Below are positions 1-7,774 of a stretch of 39,948 nt of DNA, in pieces. Source of the stretch: an uncultured Sulfitobacter sp. (GTDB taxonomy: Bacteria; Pseudomonadota; Alphaproteobacteria; Rhodobacterales; Rhodobacteraceae); contig CANMZB010000007.1 in the NCBI GenBank assembly GCA_947502265.1, forward strand, positions 156,324 to 196,271. Direction: 5' to 3'. The position numbers and the translations under genes were made by a program. The notes beneath the pieces were generated by a model that had not been told where the DNA came from, searched no databases, and saw only the letters and a program-made list of their open reading frames with translations. The stretch's first letter is position 1, and each line of letters starts with the position of its first letter.

Positions 1-123
1 CTCCCAATGGAACACCACTTGGCTGTGGCTGGGATCAAGCGCGTATTTATCGGCGGCCAGTGCCATGCTGGCAGAGGCGGACATCAGGGCGGCAAGGACG
101 AGGGTTTTCACATTATATTCCAT
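1..123 (-). CDS. YceI family periplasmic protein, N-terminal part only
   Basis: The reverse strand encodes 41 residues running off the left edge. The protein begins with a short charged segment (MEYNVKT) and a hydrophobic alanine-rich stretch ending in LAA, a typical Sec signal peptide with cleavage near residue 24. The mature part starts DKYALDPSHSQVVFHWE, which matches the opening of YceI-like lipocalin-fold proteins (Y-x-LDPxHSxVxF), which bind isoprenoid-type lipids in the periplasm. The ATG at 123 has GGAG 11 bases upstream; the GTG at 111 also fits the reading frame but lies farther from it. The start and signal are seen directly; the lipid-binding role is family knowledge. Confidence 0.8.
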   Translation of the reverse strand, partial: MEYNVKTLVLAALMSASASMALAADKYALDPSHSQVVFHWE

Positions 124-238
124 GTTAGGATTTGCTCCAAAGAGATATGTGGCGTGTGTAAGGTGAATCTCAATCCTGCAAGGGTCAACAAGGTCTGCGC
201 GTGTATGAACAGATCAGGCTAGGAACATGCACAAACTA

Positions 239-733
239 TCAGGCAAGTTTGCCCGCCCGGCGCAACGCACTGATCAGGATCGCATGGGCAGCTGCGTTGC
301 CAAGGGTGATTTCCGCCAGCATCCGCGCGTCTTTGGCCCAGAAGGTGATTTGCCGACCGTTCTGTTCGGCCCCGCCCAGATCGTCAAAGCGGCACTGCTC
401 GATCAATCTGCGTCGCACCGGCCCGCATTCGCGCACCAGACGCAGCTCACCCCCCTTGATGTCCAGCTCGACCACAGGCGGCGCTGGCGCCATACCCGTC
501 TGCCAAAGACCCACCCCGCCCAAAAAGGCGGTTATGGACAGAACCAGCTTGAACAGTAAAACCTCGCTCTCCCGATTTGAACCGGGCAGAACCCACAAAC
601 ACAATCCGCTCAGAACGAGCGCCGCCGCCAATACCCGCAGCGCCAGACGGATAATAAACCTGCTCCCATCCCGCTTGTTTGCCGTCTCGCACAAAGGCTT
701 GCGTCCAACGTCTTGTTCCGCAGTCAGGGTCAT
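239..733 (-). CDS. small inner-membrane protein of unknown function
   Basis: This 164-residue protein has about 35 polar N-terminal residues, two adjacent hydrophobic segments (about residues 28-50 and 60-80, separated by a short PGSNRES loop), and a soluble C-terminal half rich in charged residues. The layout predicts two membrane helices with both ends in the cytoplasm. I do not recognise a named domain. The ATG at 733 is supported by GGAG nine bases upstream. It lies upstream of and divergent from the rpsF operon and shares its direction with the yceI-like gene. It looks like a lineage-specific conserved gene because its codon use is like the backbone; the role is unknown. Confidence 0.7.
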   Translation of the reverse strand: MTLTAEQDVGRKPLCETANKRDGSRFIIRLALRVLAAALVLSGLCLWVLPGSNRESEVLLFKLVLSITAFLGGVGLWQTGMAPAPPVVELDIKGGELRLVRECGPVRRRLIEQCRFDDLGGAEQNGRQITFWAKDARMLAEITLGNAAAHAILISALRRAGKLA

Positions 734-882
734 CCGGTATTACTCCACGTTCCGACAACATCTTCGCAATCCAGCAAAACCGGTAATTGGGGCGTTGCCG
801 TGGCGCGGGTATGGCAATGCGGCCAAAATACACCCGCCAATGCAGGAAGGTGCAGTTTCTTGCCCCACCCCCGTCTCACCGC

Positions 883-910
883 TTGCCCTGCCTATGAAAC
901 CGTGTATATG
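883..910 (+). promoter_or_regulatory. candidate sigma-70-type promoter of the rpsF operon
   Basis: TTGCCC (883-888) and TATATG (905-910) are separated by 16 bases, with about 100 bases to the rpsF start. This fits a housekeeping promoter with a transcribed leader, but neither hexamer is perfect. The TTGCCC is also the first part of a 17-bp direct repeat (see the repeat entry). Confidence 0.35.
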
Positions 911-957
911 CGGAGTTTCCTTTGCAAAGACAGATAAACCGCGCAGTCTCTCGTGGT

Positions 958-986
958 AGGGTGGCAAAGGGATCATTGCCCTGCCT
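958..986 (+). promoter_or_regulatory. leader hairpin before rpsF, possible S6:S18 autoregulatory site
   Basis: GGCAA (963-967) pairs with TTGCC (976-980) around an eight-base loop, and AGG (958-960) pairs with CCT (984-986) across a small asymmetric internal loop (GT opposite CTG). Many bacteria regulate rpsF-rpsR by binding of the S6:S18 complex to a bulged leader hairpin just before rpsF. The position fits, but the published CCG-bulge consensus is not clearly matched here. Confidence 0.25.
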
Positions 987-1018
987 ATGAAATGCGCCTT
1001 GAAATAAATGGAGCACAC

Positions 1019-1372
1019 ATGCCGCTATATGAGCATGTTATGATTGCGCGTCAGGATTTGTCCAACACGCAAGCTGAAGGCCTTATCGAACATTTTGGCA
1101 CCGTCCTGGCCGACAACGGCGGGAAACTCGTGGATAGCGAGTATTGGGGCGTCAAAACAATGGCCTACAAAATCAACAAGAACCGCAAAGGCCACTATGC
1201 CTTTCTGCGCTCCGATGCACCGGCTCCTGCCGTGCAGGAGATGGAACGTCTGATGCGCCTGCACGACGACGTAATGCGCGTTCTGACCATCAAAATGGAC
1301 GAGCACAAAGAGTTGCCTTCCGTTCAGATGCAAAAACGTGACGAGCGCCCCGAGCGCCGTGAACGTCGCTGA
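1019..1372 (+). CDS. rpsF: 30S ribosomal protein S6
   Basis: The 117-residue product starts MPLYEHVMIARQDLS and contains the conserved S6 core including EYWGVKTMAYKINKNRKGHY, followed by MRVLTIKMDEH and a basic arginine-rich tail. S6 binds the central domain of 16S rRNA as a heterodimer with S18, whose gene follows 28 bases downstream. An in-frame ATG lies further upstream at 953, but the ATG at 1019 has GGAG six bases before it and gives the family's normal N-terminus. First gene of the rpsF-rpsR-rplI operon. Confidence 0.97.
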   Translation: MPLYEHVMIARQDLSNTQAEGLIEHFGTVLADNGGKLVDSEYWGVKTMAYKINKNRKGHYAFLRSDAPAPAVQEMERLMRLHDDVMRVLTIKMDEHKELPSVQMQKRDERPERRERR

Positions 1373-1400
1373 TTCCGGCTTGTAGAAAGAGGACATAACC

Positions 1401-1628
1401 ATGGCTACAAAACCATTTTTCCGCCGCCGCAAGGTCTGCCCCTTCTCGGGCGACAACGCACCGGCCATCGACTATAAAGACACACGTCTGCTGCAACGCT
1501 ACATTTCCGAGCGTGGCAAGATCGTGCCATCCCGTATCACTGCAGTTTCTGCGAAAAAGCAGCGTGAGCTGGCCCGTGCCATCAAACGCGCCCGCTTCCT
1601 CGCCCTGCTGCCCTACGCCGTCAAGTAA
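1401..1628 (+). CDS. rpsR: 30S ribosomal protein S18
   Basis: 75 residues beginning [17 protein letters not shown], with the conserved [19 protein letters not shown] segment, [23 protein letters not shown] and LALLPYAVK at the C-terminus; this is full-length S18. It pairs with S6 on the small-subunit platform. An AGAGGACATAACC leader supplies the ribosome binding site. The next gene begins 11 bases after its stop, so the three ribosomal genes are one transcription unit. Confidence 0.98.
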   Translation: MATKPFFRRRKVCPFSGDNAPAIDYKDTRLLQRYISERGKIVPSRITAVSAKKQRELARAIKRARFLALLPYAVK

Positions 1629-1639
1629 GGAGAAAGCAC

Positions 1640-2260
1640 ATGCAAGTTATCCTTCTGGAACGTGTGGCCAAGCTTGGTCAAATGGGCGAAGTCGTGGACG
1701 TAAAGCCCGGCTATGCCCGCAACTTTCTGTTGCCACAGAAAAAGGCGCTGACCGCTTCAAAAGCAAACGTTGAAGCGTTCGAGGTTCAGAAAATTCAGCT
1801 TGAGGCGCAAAACCTCGAGACGAAAAATGAAGCCGAAGCAATGGCGGGCAAGCTGAACGGTCAGCAGTTCATCGTGATTCGCTCTGCATCCGACGCAGGT
1901 GCGCTGTATGGCTCTGTCACCACCCGTGACGCCGCCGAATCCGCAACTGCCGAAGGCTTTACCGTGGATCGCAAGCAGGTCGTCCTGCGCGCACCGATCA
2001 AATATCTCGGCATCCACGAAGTCGCTGTTGTTTTGCACCCCGAAGTCGAAGCCACTATCGAACTGAACGTTGCCCGTTCGCCCGAAGAGGCCGAGCTGCA
2101 ATCTGCCGGCAAGTCCATTCAGGAACTGGCTGCGGAAGAAGAAGCCGCGGCTGAGTTCGAGATTTCCGAACTGTTCGACGATATCGGTTCTGCACAGAAC
2201 GAGGACGACGATAGATCCGAAGGGTCTGCTGCCGATCAGGAAGACACCACAGGCAACTAA
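1640..2260 (+). CDS. rplI: 50S ribosomal protein L9 with acidic C-terminal tail
   Basis: The product (206 residues) starts [32 protein letters not shown], the L9 N-domain that binds 23S rRNA, followed by the long connecting helix and the C-domain. The usual family length is about 150 residues; residues after about 150 form an acidic, low-complexity tail rich in Glu, Asp, Ala and Ser (for example [16 protein letters not shown] and [16 protein letters not shown]). Such extensions occur in Rhodobacterales L9 proteins as far as I know. GGAG seven bases upstream supports the start. A strong terminator follows at 2283, closing the operon. Confidence 0.96.
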   Translation: MQVILLERVAKLGQMGEVVDVKPGYARNFLLPQKKALTASKANVEAFEVQKIQLEAQNLETKNEAEAMAGKLNGQQFIVIRSASDAGALYGSVTTRDAAESATAEGFTVDRKQVVLRAPIKYLGIHEVAVVLHPEVEATIELNVARSPEEAELQSAGKSIQELAAEEEAAAEFEISELFDDIGSAQNEDDDRSEGSAADQEDTTGN

Positions 2261-2282
2261 GCCTCCGTTCTTTCACGACATT

Positions 2283-2313
2283 AAACGCCGCGCATCATTT
2301 GCGCGGCGTTTTT
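2283..2313 (+). terminator. intrinsic terminator of the rpsF-rpsR-rplI operon
   Basis: A perfect 12-bp stem (2283-2294 with 2300-2311, GC-rich core CGCCGCGC) closes a five-base loop and runs straight into TTTTT. It lies 22 bases after the rplI stop codon. Confidence 0.92.
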
Positions 2314-2417
2314 CGTTTCGAGCGGAAGGGCGGCTATCCGCGCATACAAATGCCGCCATCTTGCGCTATAGCATGAGCTGTTTCTATTGTGCGGCGAACA
2401 CTTCGATAGAGACTCTC

Positions 2418-2900
2418 ATGCCCCAACACACACGCCGTCGCTTCCTGATCTCAGCCGCCGCTGCGGCATCCGTGGCCGCCTGTGCGCGCCGCTCTGATCA
2501 ACCTCCTGCACCGCGATCCGCGATCCCGCTCCACCCGAACGAAACACCCGAGCTGCGCCGCAAGATCAACTTTTGGTCGGATCATTACGAGCTGCCACGC
2601 CCCTTGGTTCACAAGTTGGCCATCCGGGAAAGCACCCACAATCCCAACGCACGCAATGGTCCCTACTACGGGCTTCTACAAATCCTGCCGGCCACTGCGG
2701 GCACCATGGGATTTCGTGGACAGCCATCCGCGCTTCTGGATGCGGACATCAATCTGCAATACGCGGGGAAATACCTGCGCGGCGCGTGGCTCCTGTCTGA
2801 CGGAGATCACAGCACGGCAATCGGTTGGTATGCGCGCGGCTATTACTACGAAGCCAAAAGGCGTGGCATGCTTGTAGAGACCGGACTTAGGCAAGGCTAA
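2418..2900 (+). CDS. lytic transglycosylase, SLT-domain lipoprotein
   Basis: A 160-residue exported protein. The N-terminus has an RRRFL twin-arginine-like motif, an alanine-rich hydrophobic stretch, and a lipobox-like VAAC at about residues 18-21, so it may be a lipoprotein. The rest is a compact SLT domain: AIREST carries the likely catalytic glutamate, GPYYGLLQILPATA is the conserved G-L-Q-I-P motif, and GWYARGYYYEAKR matches the C-terminal A-Y-x-x-G region. Enzymes of this family cleave murein strands with formation of 1,6-anhydro-muramic ends. No strong Shine-Dalgarno precedes the ATG at 2418; an in-frame ATG at 2370 is possible but would bury the signal. Confidence 0.85.
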   Translation: MPQHTRRRFLISAAAAASVAACARRSDQPPAPRSAIPLHPNETPELRRKINFWSDHYELPRPLVHKLAIRESTHNPNARNGPYYGLLQILPATAGTMGFRGQPSALLDADINLQYAGKYLRGAWLLSDGDHSTAIGWYARGYYYEAKRRGMLVETGLRQG

Positions 2901-2956
2901 CCGGAAAGGTCGCGCCTTTCAGACCGTATTTTCGAAAACTACCTGATCCAACGCAA

Positions 2957-2982
2957 AAGGGCCACCCGATCGGATGGCCCTT
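2957..2982 (-). terminator. intrinsic terminator of tig
   Basis: Reading the reverse strand, AAGGGCCATCC and GGGTGGCCCTT pair (one G·U) around GATC and continue into TTTTGCG. It lies just after the tig stop codon. The run of A on the forward side also makes it a possible bidirectional terminator for the transglycosylase gene. Confidence 0.75.
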
Positions 2983-3003
2983 CTAAATTTCTAAAGAAGA
3001 GAT

Positions 3004-4338
3004 TTACTCTTCTTTTTCAAGCTCTTCGACAGCCTTTTGCAGGTCATCCTTGGAGACTTCCTTTTCGGAAACGGTCGCCTGCTCGATCACATGATCAACA
3101 ACCTTGTCTTCAAAGATCGGTGCGCGCATCTGCTGCTGCATCTGCTGGTTCTGCTGAACGAATTCAAAGAACTGCCGCTCCTGACCGGGGTACTGGCGCG
3201 CTTGGTTCATGATCGCCTGCGTCATCTCGGCATCGGTCACTTCGATCTGTGCCTTCTGGCCAAGCTCGGCCAGGAACAATCCCAAACGGACGCGACGCGC
3301 GGCCAAGGTTTTGTGCTCTTCGGTTGTCTCGATCTCGGGGTGATCGTGGCCTTCGACTTCGGGGTTGTCCTCGTGCCACAGCTGGTGCGCGATCTGGCCC
3401 GCTTCGGCGTCCAGCAGGGAGGGCGGCAGATCGAAATCCACCAGCTTGTCCATCTGGTCCAGCAGGCCGCGCTTCATTACAGCACGCGATGCGCCAAGAT
3501 ATTCCGCTTCCAGACGCTCACCGATCTGGGTTTTCAGCGCGGCCAGATCTTCGGCACCGAATTTGGTCGCCATCTCGTCGTTGATCTCGGCGGCGACAGG
3601 TTCCTTCACCTCTTTGATGGTGCAAGCGAATGTCGCCTCTTTGCCCGCAAGATGCGGTGCCTGATAATCGTCGGGGAAGTTCACGACGACATCTTTTTCC
3701 TCTTCGGCTTTCACACCGGTCAGCTGCTCTTCAAAACCGGGAATGAAGGAGTTGGACCCCAGCACCAGCGGATAATCTTCGGCCGAGCCGCCTTCAAACG
3801 CTTCGCCGTCAACCTTGCCCACAAAGTCCATCACGACCTGATCGCCGCCCTTGGCTTTGGAGCCTTTCTTGCGCGCTTTGAAATCCTGTGCAGTTTCGGC
3901 AAGCGACGCGAGCGCTTCCTCAACGGAGGCGTCATCGGCCTTTACGACCAGTTTCTCCAACGTGATACCGGACAGATCGACTTCGGGGATTTCCGGCAGT
4001 TTTTCGTAGGTCATTTCGACCTCGACATCATCGCCTTCTTTCCAGTCTTCGTTGGTCATTTTCACGTCAGGCTGCATCGCTGGACGGTCACCGGAGGCCT
4101 CGAAATGATCGGTCATCGCGCCGTCGATGGCTTCCTGCATCGCTTCGCCCATCACTTTCTGGCCGAACTGCTTTTTCAAAAGCGCCATCGGGACTTTACC
4201 CTTGCGGAAACCCTTCATCTCGACTTCGGGCTGCGCTTCTTTCAGCTTTTCAGTGACTTTTGCTTCCAGTTCACCCGCCGTAAGCGTGATGGCGTAGCCG
4301 CGTTTCAGACCTTCGTTCAGCGTCTCTTTGACCTGCAT
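3004..4338 (-). CDS. tig: trigger factor, ribosome-associated chaperone
   Basis: 444 residues, the expected length. The N-terminal ribosome-binding domain has the signature GFRKGKVP (about residues 43-50) that docks on L23; a central FKBP-type peptidyl-prolyl isomerase domain spans about 150-250 ([41 protein letters not shown]); the C-terminal helical arms follow and end in an acidic EELEKEE. It binds nascent chains at the tunnel exit. GGAG six bases before the ATG at 4338 supports the start; the same 13-base string TGGAGCACACATG also precedes rpsF. Monocistronic, with its own terminator. Confidence 0.97.
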   Translation of the reverse strand: MQVKETLNEGLKRGYAITLTAGELEAKVTEKLKEAQPEVEMKGFRKGKVPMALLKKQFGQKVMGEAMQEAIDGAMTDHFEASGDRPAMQPDVKMTNEDWKEGDDVEVEMTYEKLPEIPEVDLSGITLEKLVVKADDASVEEALASLAETAQDFKARKKGSKAKGGDQVVMDFVGKVDGEAFEGGSAEDYPLVLGSNSFIPGFEEQLTGVKAEEEKDVVVNFPDDYQAPHLAGKEATFACTIKEVKEPVAAEINDEMATKFGAEDLAALKTQIGERLEAEYLGASRAVMKRGLLDQMDKLVDFDLPPSLLDAEAGQIAHQLWHEDNPEVEGHDHPEIETTEEHKTLAARRVRLGLFLAELGQKAQIEVTDAEMTQAIMNQARQYPGQERQFFEFVQQNQQMQQQMRAPIFEDKVVDHVIEQATVSEKEVSKDDLQKAVEELEKEE

Positions 4339-4449
4339 GTGTGCTCCATAGCGTTGGGCCGCGCCTCAAGCCGCGCGGGGCATAAATTTCCGCTCTTTTA
4401 TGGGCGGCGGGACCAGTGTGCAAGGGCCGTTTCGCCCTTACCTGCCCGC

Positions 4450-4734
4450 TCACATTCCGAGCGCTTCCTTGTACATCTCCATTACGGCCTCTTCTTCGGC
4501 AATATCGTCAGGTTCACGCTTGCGCAGCGCGATGACCTTGCGCAGTACCTTGGTGTCGTAGCCGCGCGATTTCGCTTCGGACATCACCTCCTTTTGCTGC
4601 TCGGCAAGGTCTTTCTTTTCGGCATCCAGCCGCTCGATCCGCTCCACAAACTGGCGCAGCTCGTTTGCCGTCACGCGATAGTTTGAATCGGCGGCCGACT
4701 CGGTCGGGGCGGGATTGGTGCTCATATCACTCAT
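4450..4734 (-). CDS. gapR: GapR-family nucleoid protein (DUF2312)
   Basis: 94 residues from the ATG at 4734. After a short variable N-terminus it has the conserved DUF2312 core: RVTANELRQFVERIERLDAEKKDLAEQQKEVMSEAKSRGYDTKVLRKVIALRK. This long amphipathic coiled coil with basic residues is the GapR family, which clamps overtwisted AT-rich DNA ahead of replication and transcription in Caulobacter and relatives. Two upstream ATGs are in frame (4746, 4800), but GGAG lies six bases before 4734, which also gives the family-length protein. It is divergent from the small membrane gene at 4844. The name is by family resemblance. Confidence 0.9.
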   Translation of the reverse strand: MSDMSTNPAPTESAADSNYRVTANELRQFVERIERLDAEKKDLAEQQKEVMSEAKSRGYDTKVLRKVIALRKREPDDIAEEEAVMEMYKEALGM

Positions 4735-4843
4735 AGTCTGCTCCATCTTGGCGGGATCGGGATAGAGGGTTTGACTACCCTGCCCCAAACGCCCCCGCAA
4801 GCCGCTCTTGCTGCGCCGCGCAGATTATCATATGGCTGCGCTC

Positions 4844-5083
4844 ATGGAACAAACCGCAACATCTCCTTTTGAAATGCTGATCTGGGCCGGGACAGGTGTC
4901 TCTCTGCTGGGATTGTTGGGGCTGGTCTATTGCATATTGCGCGTAAGCCGCGCCAAACGGGCGCAACTGCCCGATGAAGACATGCGCGCAGAACTCAAGA
5001 AAGTCATGCCGCTGAACCTAGGCGCGTTGTTTCTCTCTGTGATCGGCCTGATGATGGTGATTGTCGGGATATTTCTCGTCTAA
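4844..5083 (+). CDS. small two-helix membrane protein, unknown function
   Basis: 79 residues from ATG 4844 (83 from ATG 4832; no Shine-Dalgarno decides between them). Two hydrophobic helices (MLIWAGTGVSLLGLLGLVYCIL and LGALFLSVIGLMMVIVGIFLV) flank a charged loop RVSRAKRAQLPDEDMRAELKKVMPLN, so a hairpin with the basic loop in the cytoplasm is likely. No domain is recognised. It is divergent from gapR and 122 bases ahead of the sulfur operon. Confidence 0.65.
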   Translation: MEQTATSPFEMLIWAGTGVSLLGLLGLVYCILRVSRAKRAQLPDEDMRAELKKVMPLNLGALFLSVIGLMMVIVGIFLV

Positions 5084-5125
5084 ACGCGCCGAGAAGCCTT
5101 GCGCCTTCCTGTTTTAACCTTACAT

Positions 5126-5141
5126 ATTCTAACTTATGAAT
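5126..5141. promoter_or_regulatory. ATTC-N8-GAAT operator candidate for an SqrR/BigR-type sulfide sensor
   Basis: ATTC (5126-5129), eight bases, then GAAT (5138-5141), 63 bases before the start of the first sulfur-operon gene. The ArsR-family persulfide sensors SqrR and BigR of alphaproteobacteria bind an inverted ATTC/GAAT repeat with this spacing, and they control operons carrying YeeE-type and DUF442 genes like the ones that follow. No sensor gene is in the window, so the regulator would act from elsewhere. Confidence 0.55.
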
Positions 5142-5204
5142 GCGAGATCAATGCCAGCGTGGCACCGGATCTGGCAACAATTTTTCTATAAAAAGGAAGC
5201 TATC

Positions 5205-5621
5205 ATGCCTCTTGACTGGATTTGGGGATTAATCGGCGGATTGCTGATCGGGTCTGCTGCGGCGCTCTATCTTTTAGGCAACGGCCGTATCATGGGGGCC
5301 AGTGGTATCGTGGGCGGTCTGGTTGATGGCTCGGCGCGCGGATTCGTTTCCGAACGGCTGGCTTTTCTCATCGGCGTCATCGCCATGCCTGCGGCGCTCT
5401 TCGCCCTTGGCTCCCCCGTTGATACCCATGCAACAAACAGCCTGCCCTTGCTGGTGACCGGCGGTCTTCTGGTGGGTCTTGGTACGCGTGTTGGCAATGG
5501 CTGCACGTCGGGCCACGGGGTGTGCGGGATTTCACGGCTCAGCCTGCGCGGCATGATCGCCACCTGTTTTTATATCGGCGCGGGCGTTCTTGCCGTTGTC
5601 GCACTGCGGGGGTTGCTATGA
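5205..5621 (+). CDS. YeeE/YedE-family sulfur-compound transporter, first half
   Basis: 138 residues, mostly hydrophobic, with about four membrane helices. It carries the hallmark NGCTSGHGVCGISRLSLRG, the cysteine-containing motif of YeeE/YedE proteins, and an N-terminal GLLIGSAAALYLLGNGRIMGASG segment. Characterised relatives move thiosulfate or other sulfur species across the inner membrane, with cysteines relaying the substrate. The ATG at 5205 follows AAAGGA by a normal spacing; an upstream in-frame ATG at 5136 would overlap the operator region and adds a non-hydrophobic leader. Its stop overlaps the next gene's start (ATGA), so the two half-size proteins are probably made together and form one transporter. 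Confidence 0.88.
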   Translation: MPLDWIWGLIGGLLIGSAAALYLLGNGRIMGASGIVGGLVDGSARGFVSERLAFLIGVIAMPAALFALGSPVDTHATNSLPLLVTGGLLVGLGTRVGNGCTSGHGVCGISRLSLRGMIATCFYIGAGVLAVVALRGLL

Positions 5622-6046
5622 CCCGTCTGGTTTTGGCGCTGCTGGCTGGCGCATTGTTTGGTGCGGGGCTGCACCTGTCCGGCATGACCGACACGCAAAA
5701 GGTTCTCGGCTTCCTCGATATTTTCGGCGGTTGGGATCCGACGCTGATGTTTGTCATGGGCGGCGCGATACTGCCCATGTTTGTGGCATGGCGATTTACC
5801 CGCGGCCGCAAACCGGTTGTCGGCGACAGCTTTCCCCAACCACCCGCCGACAAGATCGACGCCAATCTGGTTATCGGCGCGATCCTCTTTGGTCTTGGCT
5901 GGGGCACCGTGGGGCTATGCCCCGGCCCCGCGATTGCTTCTCTCACCTATGGCGGCAGCGCCGGTTGGATCTTCTTTGCCGCGATGCTTGCGGGGATGGC
6001 TCTTGCGCCGCGCACACGCGCGCTTCTGGACAGGGCGACGGCCTGA
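5618..6046 (+). CDS. YeeE/YedE-family (DUF6691-type) sulfur transporter, second half
   Basis: 142 residues starting MTRLVLALLAGALFGAGLHLSGMTDTQKVLGFLDIFGGWDPTLMFVMGGA, then GLGWGTVGLCPGPAIASL with a conserved Gly-Leu-Cys-Pro-Gly, about four membrane helices. This is the partner half of the split YeeE pair, sharing four bases with the previous gene. The open frame extends upstream to 5522, but 5618 gives the coupled ATGA start and the hydrophobic N-terminus. Function in sulfur-compound uptake or sulfide-stress handling follows from the family and the operator upstream; the substrate cannot be told from sequence. Confidence 0.87.
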   Translation: MTRLVLALLAGALFGAGLHLSGMTDTQKVLGFLDIFGGWDPTLMFVMGGAILPMFVAWRFTRGRKPVVGDSFPQPPADKIDANLVIGAILFGLGWGTVGLCPGPAIASLTYGGSAGWIFFAAMLAGMALAPRTRALLDRATA

Positions 6047-6061
6047 CGGTAAAGAGCGGGA

Positions 6062-6484
6062 ATGGAAATCAAACAGCTTACCCCCCGCTATTTCGTCGGC
6101 CCCCAGATCGAACCGGCTCGTATGGCCGCGCTGAAAGAGCGCGGCATCACACGCATCCTGTGCAACCGTCCCGATACCGAGGTGCCAGCCCGCCTCGGGA
6201 CGGCTGCAATACAGGCGGCGGCAGAAAAGGCGGGGCTGGAATTTGCTGTCCAGCCCCTGACGCATCAAACGATGACTCCCGAAATCATCGCCCACAACCG
6301 TGCCATCGGCGCGGAAATGGAGGGTGTTACACTGGCTTACTGCGCCTCCGGCACCCGGTCTTGTATTGCGTGGGCGTTAGGTCAGGCAGGCACGCGCAGC
6401 ACCGACGAGATTTTGCAAGCTGCGCAAAATGCCGGCTATGATCTCGAACAGATGCGCGGGCACCTCGACTCCCTAACATCCTGA
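6062..6484 (+). CDS. TIGR01244/DUF442 sulfurtransferase-phosphatase-like protein
   Basis: 140 residues. The N-terminus (ITPRYFVGPQI..RMAALKERGITRILCNRPDTE) and the loop CASGTRS near residue 94 mark the DUF442 family, which has a dual-specificity-phosphatase fold with a C-x5-R catalytic loop. In alphaproteobacteria it occurs with YeeE-type transporters, persulfide dioxygenase and BigR, often fused in Blh proteins, and is proposed to move sulfane sulfur. It is third in the operon, 15 bases after the previous stop. No persulfide dioxygenase or rhodanese is present here, so this is a minimal version of that operon. Confidence 0.87.
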   Translation: MEIKQLTPRYFVGPQIEPARMAALKERGITRILCNRPDTEVPARLGTAAIQAAAEKAGLEFAVQPLTHQTMTPEIIAHNRAIGAEMEGVTLAYCASGTRSCIAWALGQAGTRSTDEILQAAQNAGYDLEQMRGHLDSLTS

Positions 6485-6523
6485 AACCAGTCGGCACCAA
6501 CCGCCATTAACTTTGACGGCAGA

Positions 6524-7675
6524 CTACCAAGCGGGCTGCCGTCGCCGGTCCTCTCCTTCGGACATCCCGGATTCTGCGCTGCCTTCCGCCGAAACTTCCG
6601 CCACATCGACATCTGACATATCCGGCATCGCATCCGCATCACCAAAAATATCCACGCTCTCTTTTTCACGATGACCGGCAGCCTCGGCAGGCACGCGGTC
6701 CTCAACTACAGGCGCTACTACTTTTGCGGTGACATCGGGCAATTCCAGATCCTCGCGATCCGACGCACGCCTGCGCGGCTGGGTTGTTACCGCTTTGTCA
6801 TGCTCAAGCTGCACCGCCCGCATGCCGTCCAGTTGTCCCAACGTGGCACGACTTACCACCTTGCCACCCACATCAATCACCAAAGCCTGCGCAAGGCTCG
6901 ACATATTCAGATCGACAACGTCGCCCGCCTTGAAATCACTGACCGTTTGCAATGGCAAACTGAGGCGGGCAAGCGCCACCGTCAGTTCCGTCTTGAGCAG
7001 CAATACGGTCTTGGACAGTGTTTGTGGCTGCCGGGGCGAGGTTTCGCCGTCGTTCTCTGCCGTCTGCGGCTCGGACACAGCGGGTATCACGGGACGCGGC
7101 AGGATCAACGTGAGTGTACCAGAGCGCACCCCCCCCGCCAGATCAAGCGTCATGCAGACCACTTCGTAATCAAGCTTGTCCAAAGCCAGCAAAGCCACGC
7201 GCGGCTCTTGCGCGCGCACACCAAAGCGGTAACCGTGCAGCAATTCGCGATCTGCCGACTCTTCCGGCATCGCTGCTGCATTTCCCATCAACGCTTCGAC
7301 AAATGGCGCGCACAAAGCCGCATCCGTCTCGGTGTGAGGGCGCGCGCCGGATATTGGTGTGACCTTGCCCATGGTCTGTTGCTGGATCAGACCGCTAACA
7401 AGTCCGGCATCCAGCACTGCCGCGCATACCTGATACTCAGGACCATCCATCAACAGGATCAGGGACTGCGCATTCAACAGATCAGGCAACGCCTCAGCCG
7501 TCGCAGCGGTGCGCGTGACACCCAGTGTATTCAGCGCCAACCCCATCATCCGGTCTGCCTGCTTGGCGGCGGTCAGCCGCAGCGCGCGCCCCAAAGACAT
7601 CGCGCGCGCGGCCTGAAGCTCTCGCCCGCTACGCGCTTTGCGCCCGATCAACGATGTCATCTGTGCTGCGCTCAT
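6524..7675 (-). CDS. FliM/FliN-family flagellar motor C-ring protein
   Basis: 383 residues from the ATG at 7675 (the open frame reaches 7726). The N-terminal two thirds are helical and degenerate relative to FliM. A SpoA surface-presentation domain lies at about residues 225-310: TELTVALARLSLPLQTVSDFKAGDVVDLNMSS, then VVSRATLGQLDGMRAVQLE. The C-terminal 80 residues are acidic and Pro/Ala/Glu-rich with low complexity. SpoA domains form the switch C-ring. No other flagellar gene is in the window; the gene is 40 bases from the convergent sulfur operon. A lone copy may be a stray motor component or a specialised paralogue; the family call is good, the exact role is not certain. Confidence 0.75.
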   Translation of the reverse strand: MSAAQMTSLIGRKARSGRELQAARAMSLGRALRLTAAKQADRMMGLALNTLGVTRTAATAEALPDLLNAQSLILLMDGPEYQVCAAVLDAGLVSGLIQQQTMGKVTPISGARPHTETDAALCAPFVEALMGNAAAMPEESADRELLHGYRFGVRAQEPRVALLALDKLDYEVVCMTLDLAGGVRSGTLTLILPRPVIPAVSEPQTAENDGETSPRQPQTLSKTVLLLKTELTVALARLSLPLQTVSDFKAGDVVDLNMSSLAQALVIDVGGKVVSRATLGQLDGMRAVQLEHDKAVTTQPRRRASDREDLELPDVTAKVVAPVVEDRVPAEAAGHREKESVDIFGDADAMPDMSDVDVAEVSAEGSAESGMSEGEDRRRQPAW

Positions 7676-7774
7676 ATCTATTCGCCGCCTCTCGCATTCT
7701 GCCCCGGATCGCGGATACGCTTCCACAAACCCGCCGGTAACAGCGGTGTAACAAATGAATGGTTACCAACGGAT

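Larger units (their letters stand above)
883..992. repeat. 17-bp direct repeat pair upstream of rpsF
   Basis: TTGCCCTGCCTATGAAA occurs at 883-899 and again, identically, at 976-992. The copies are offset by 93 bases and the second ends 26 bases before the rpsF start codon. Nothing else in the leader repeats. The second copy contributes the 3' arm of a small hairpin in the leader. Confidence 0.8.

Noticed and set aside
3037..4686. Forward-strand open frame of 549 codons over tig
   Set aside because: It is the mirror of tig: composition-driven, with no family features, while tig has clear motifs and its own start and terminator.
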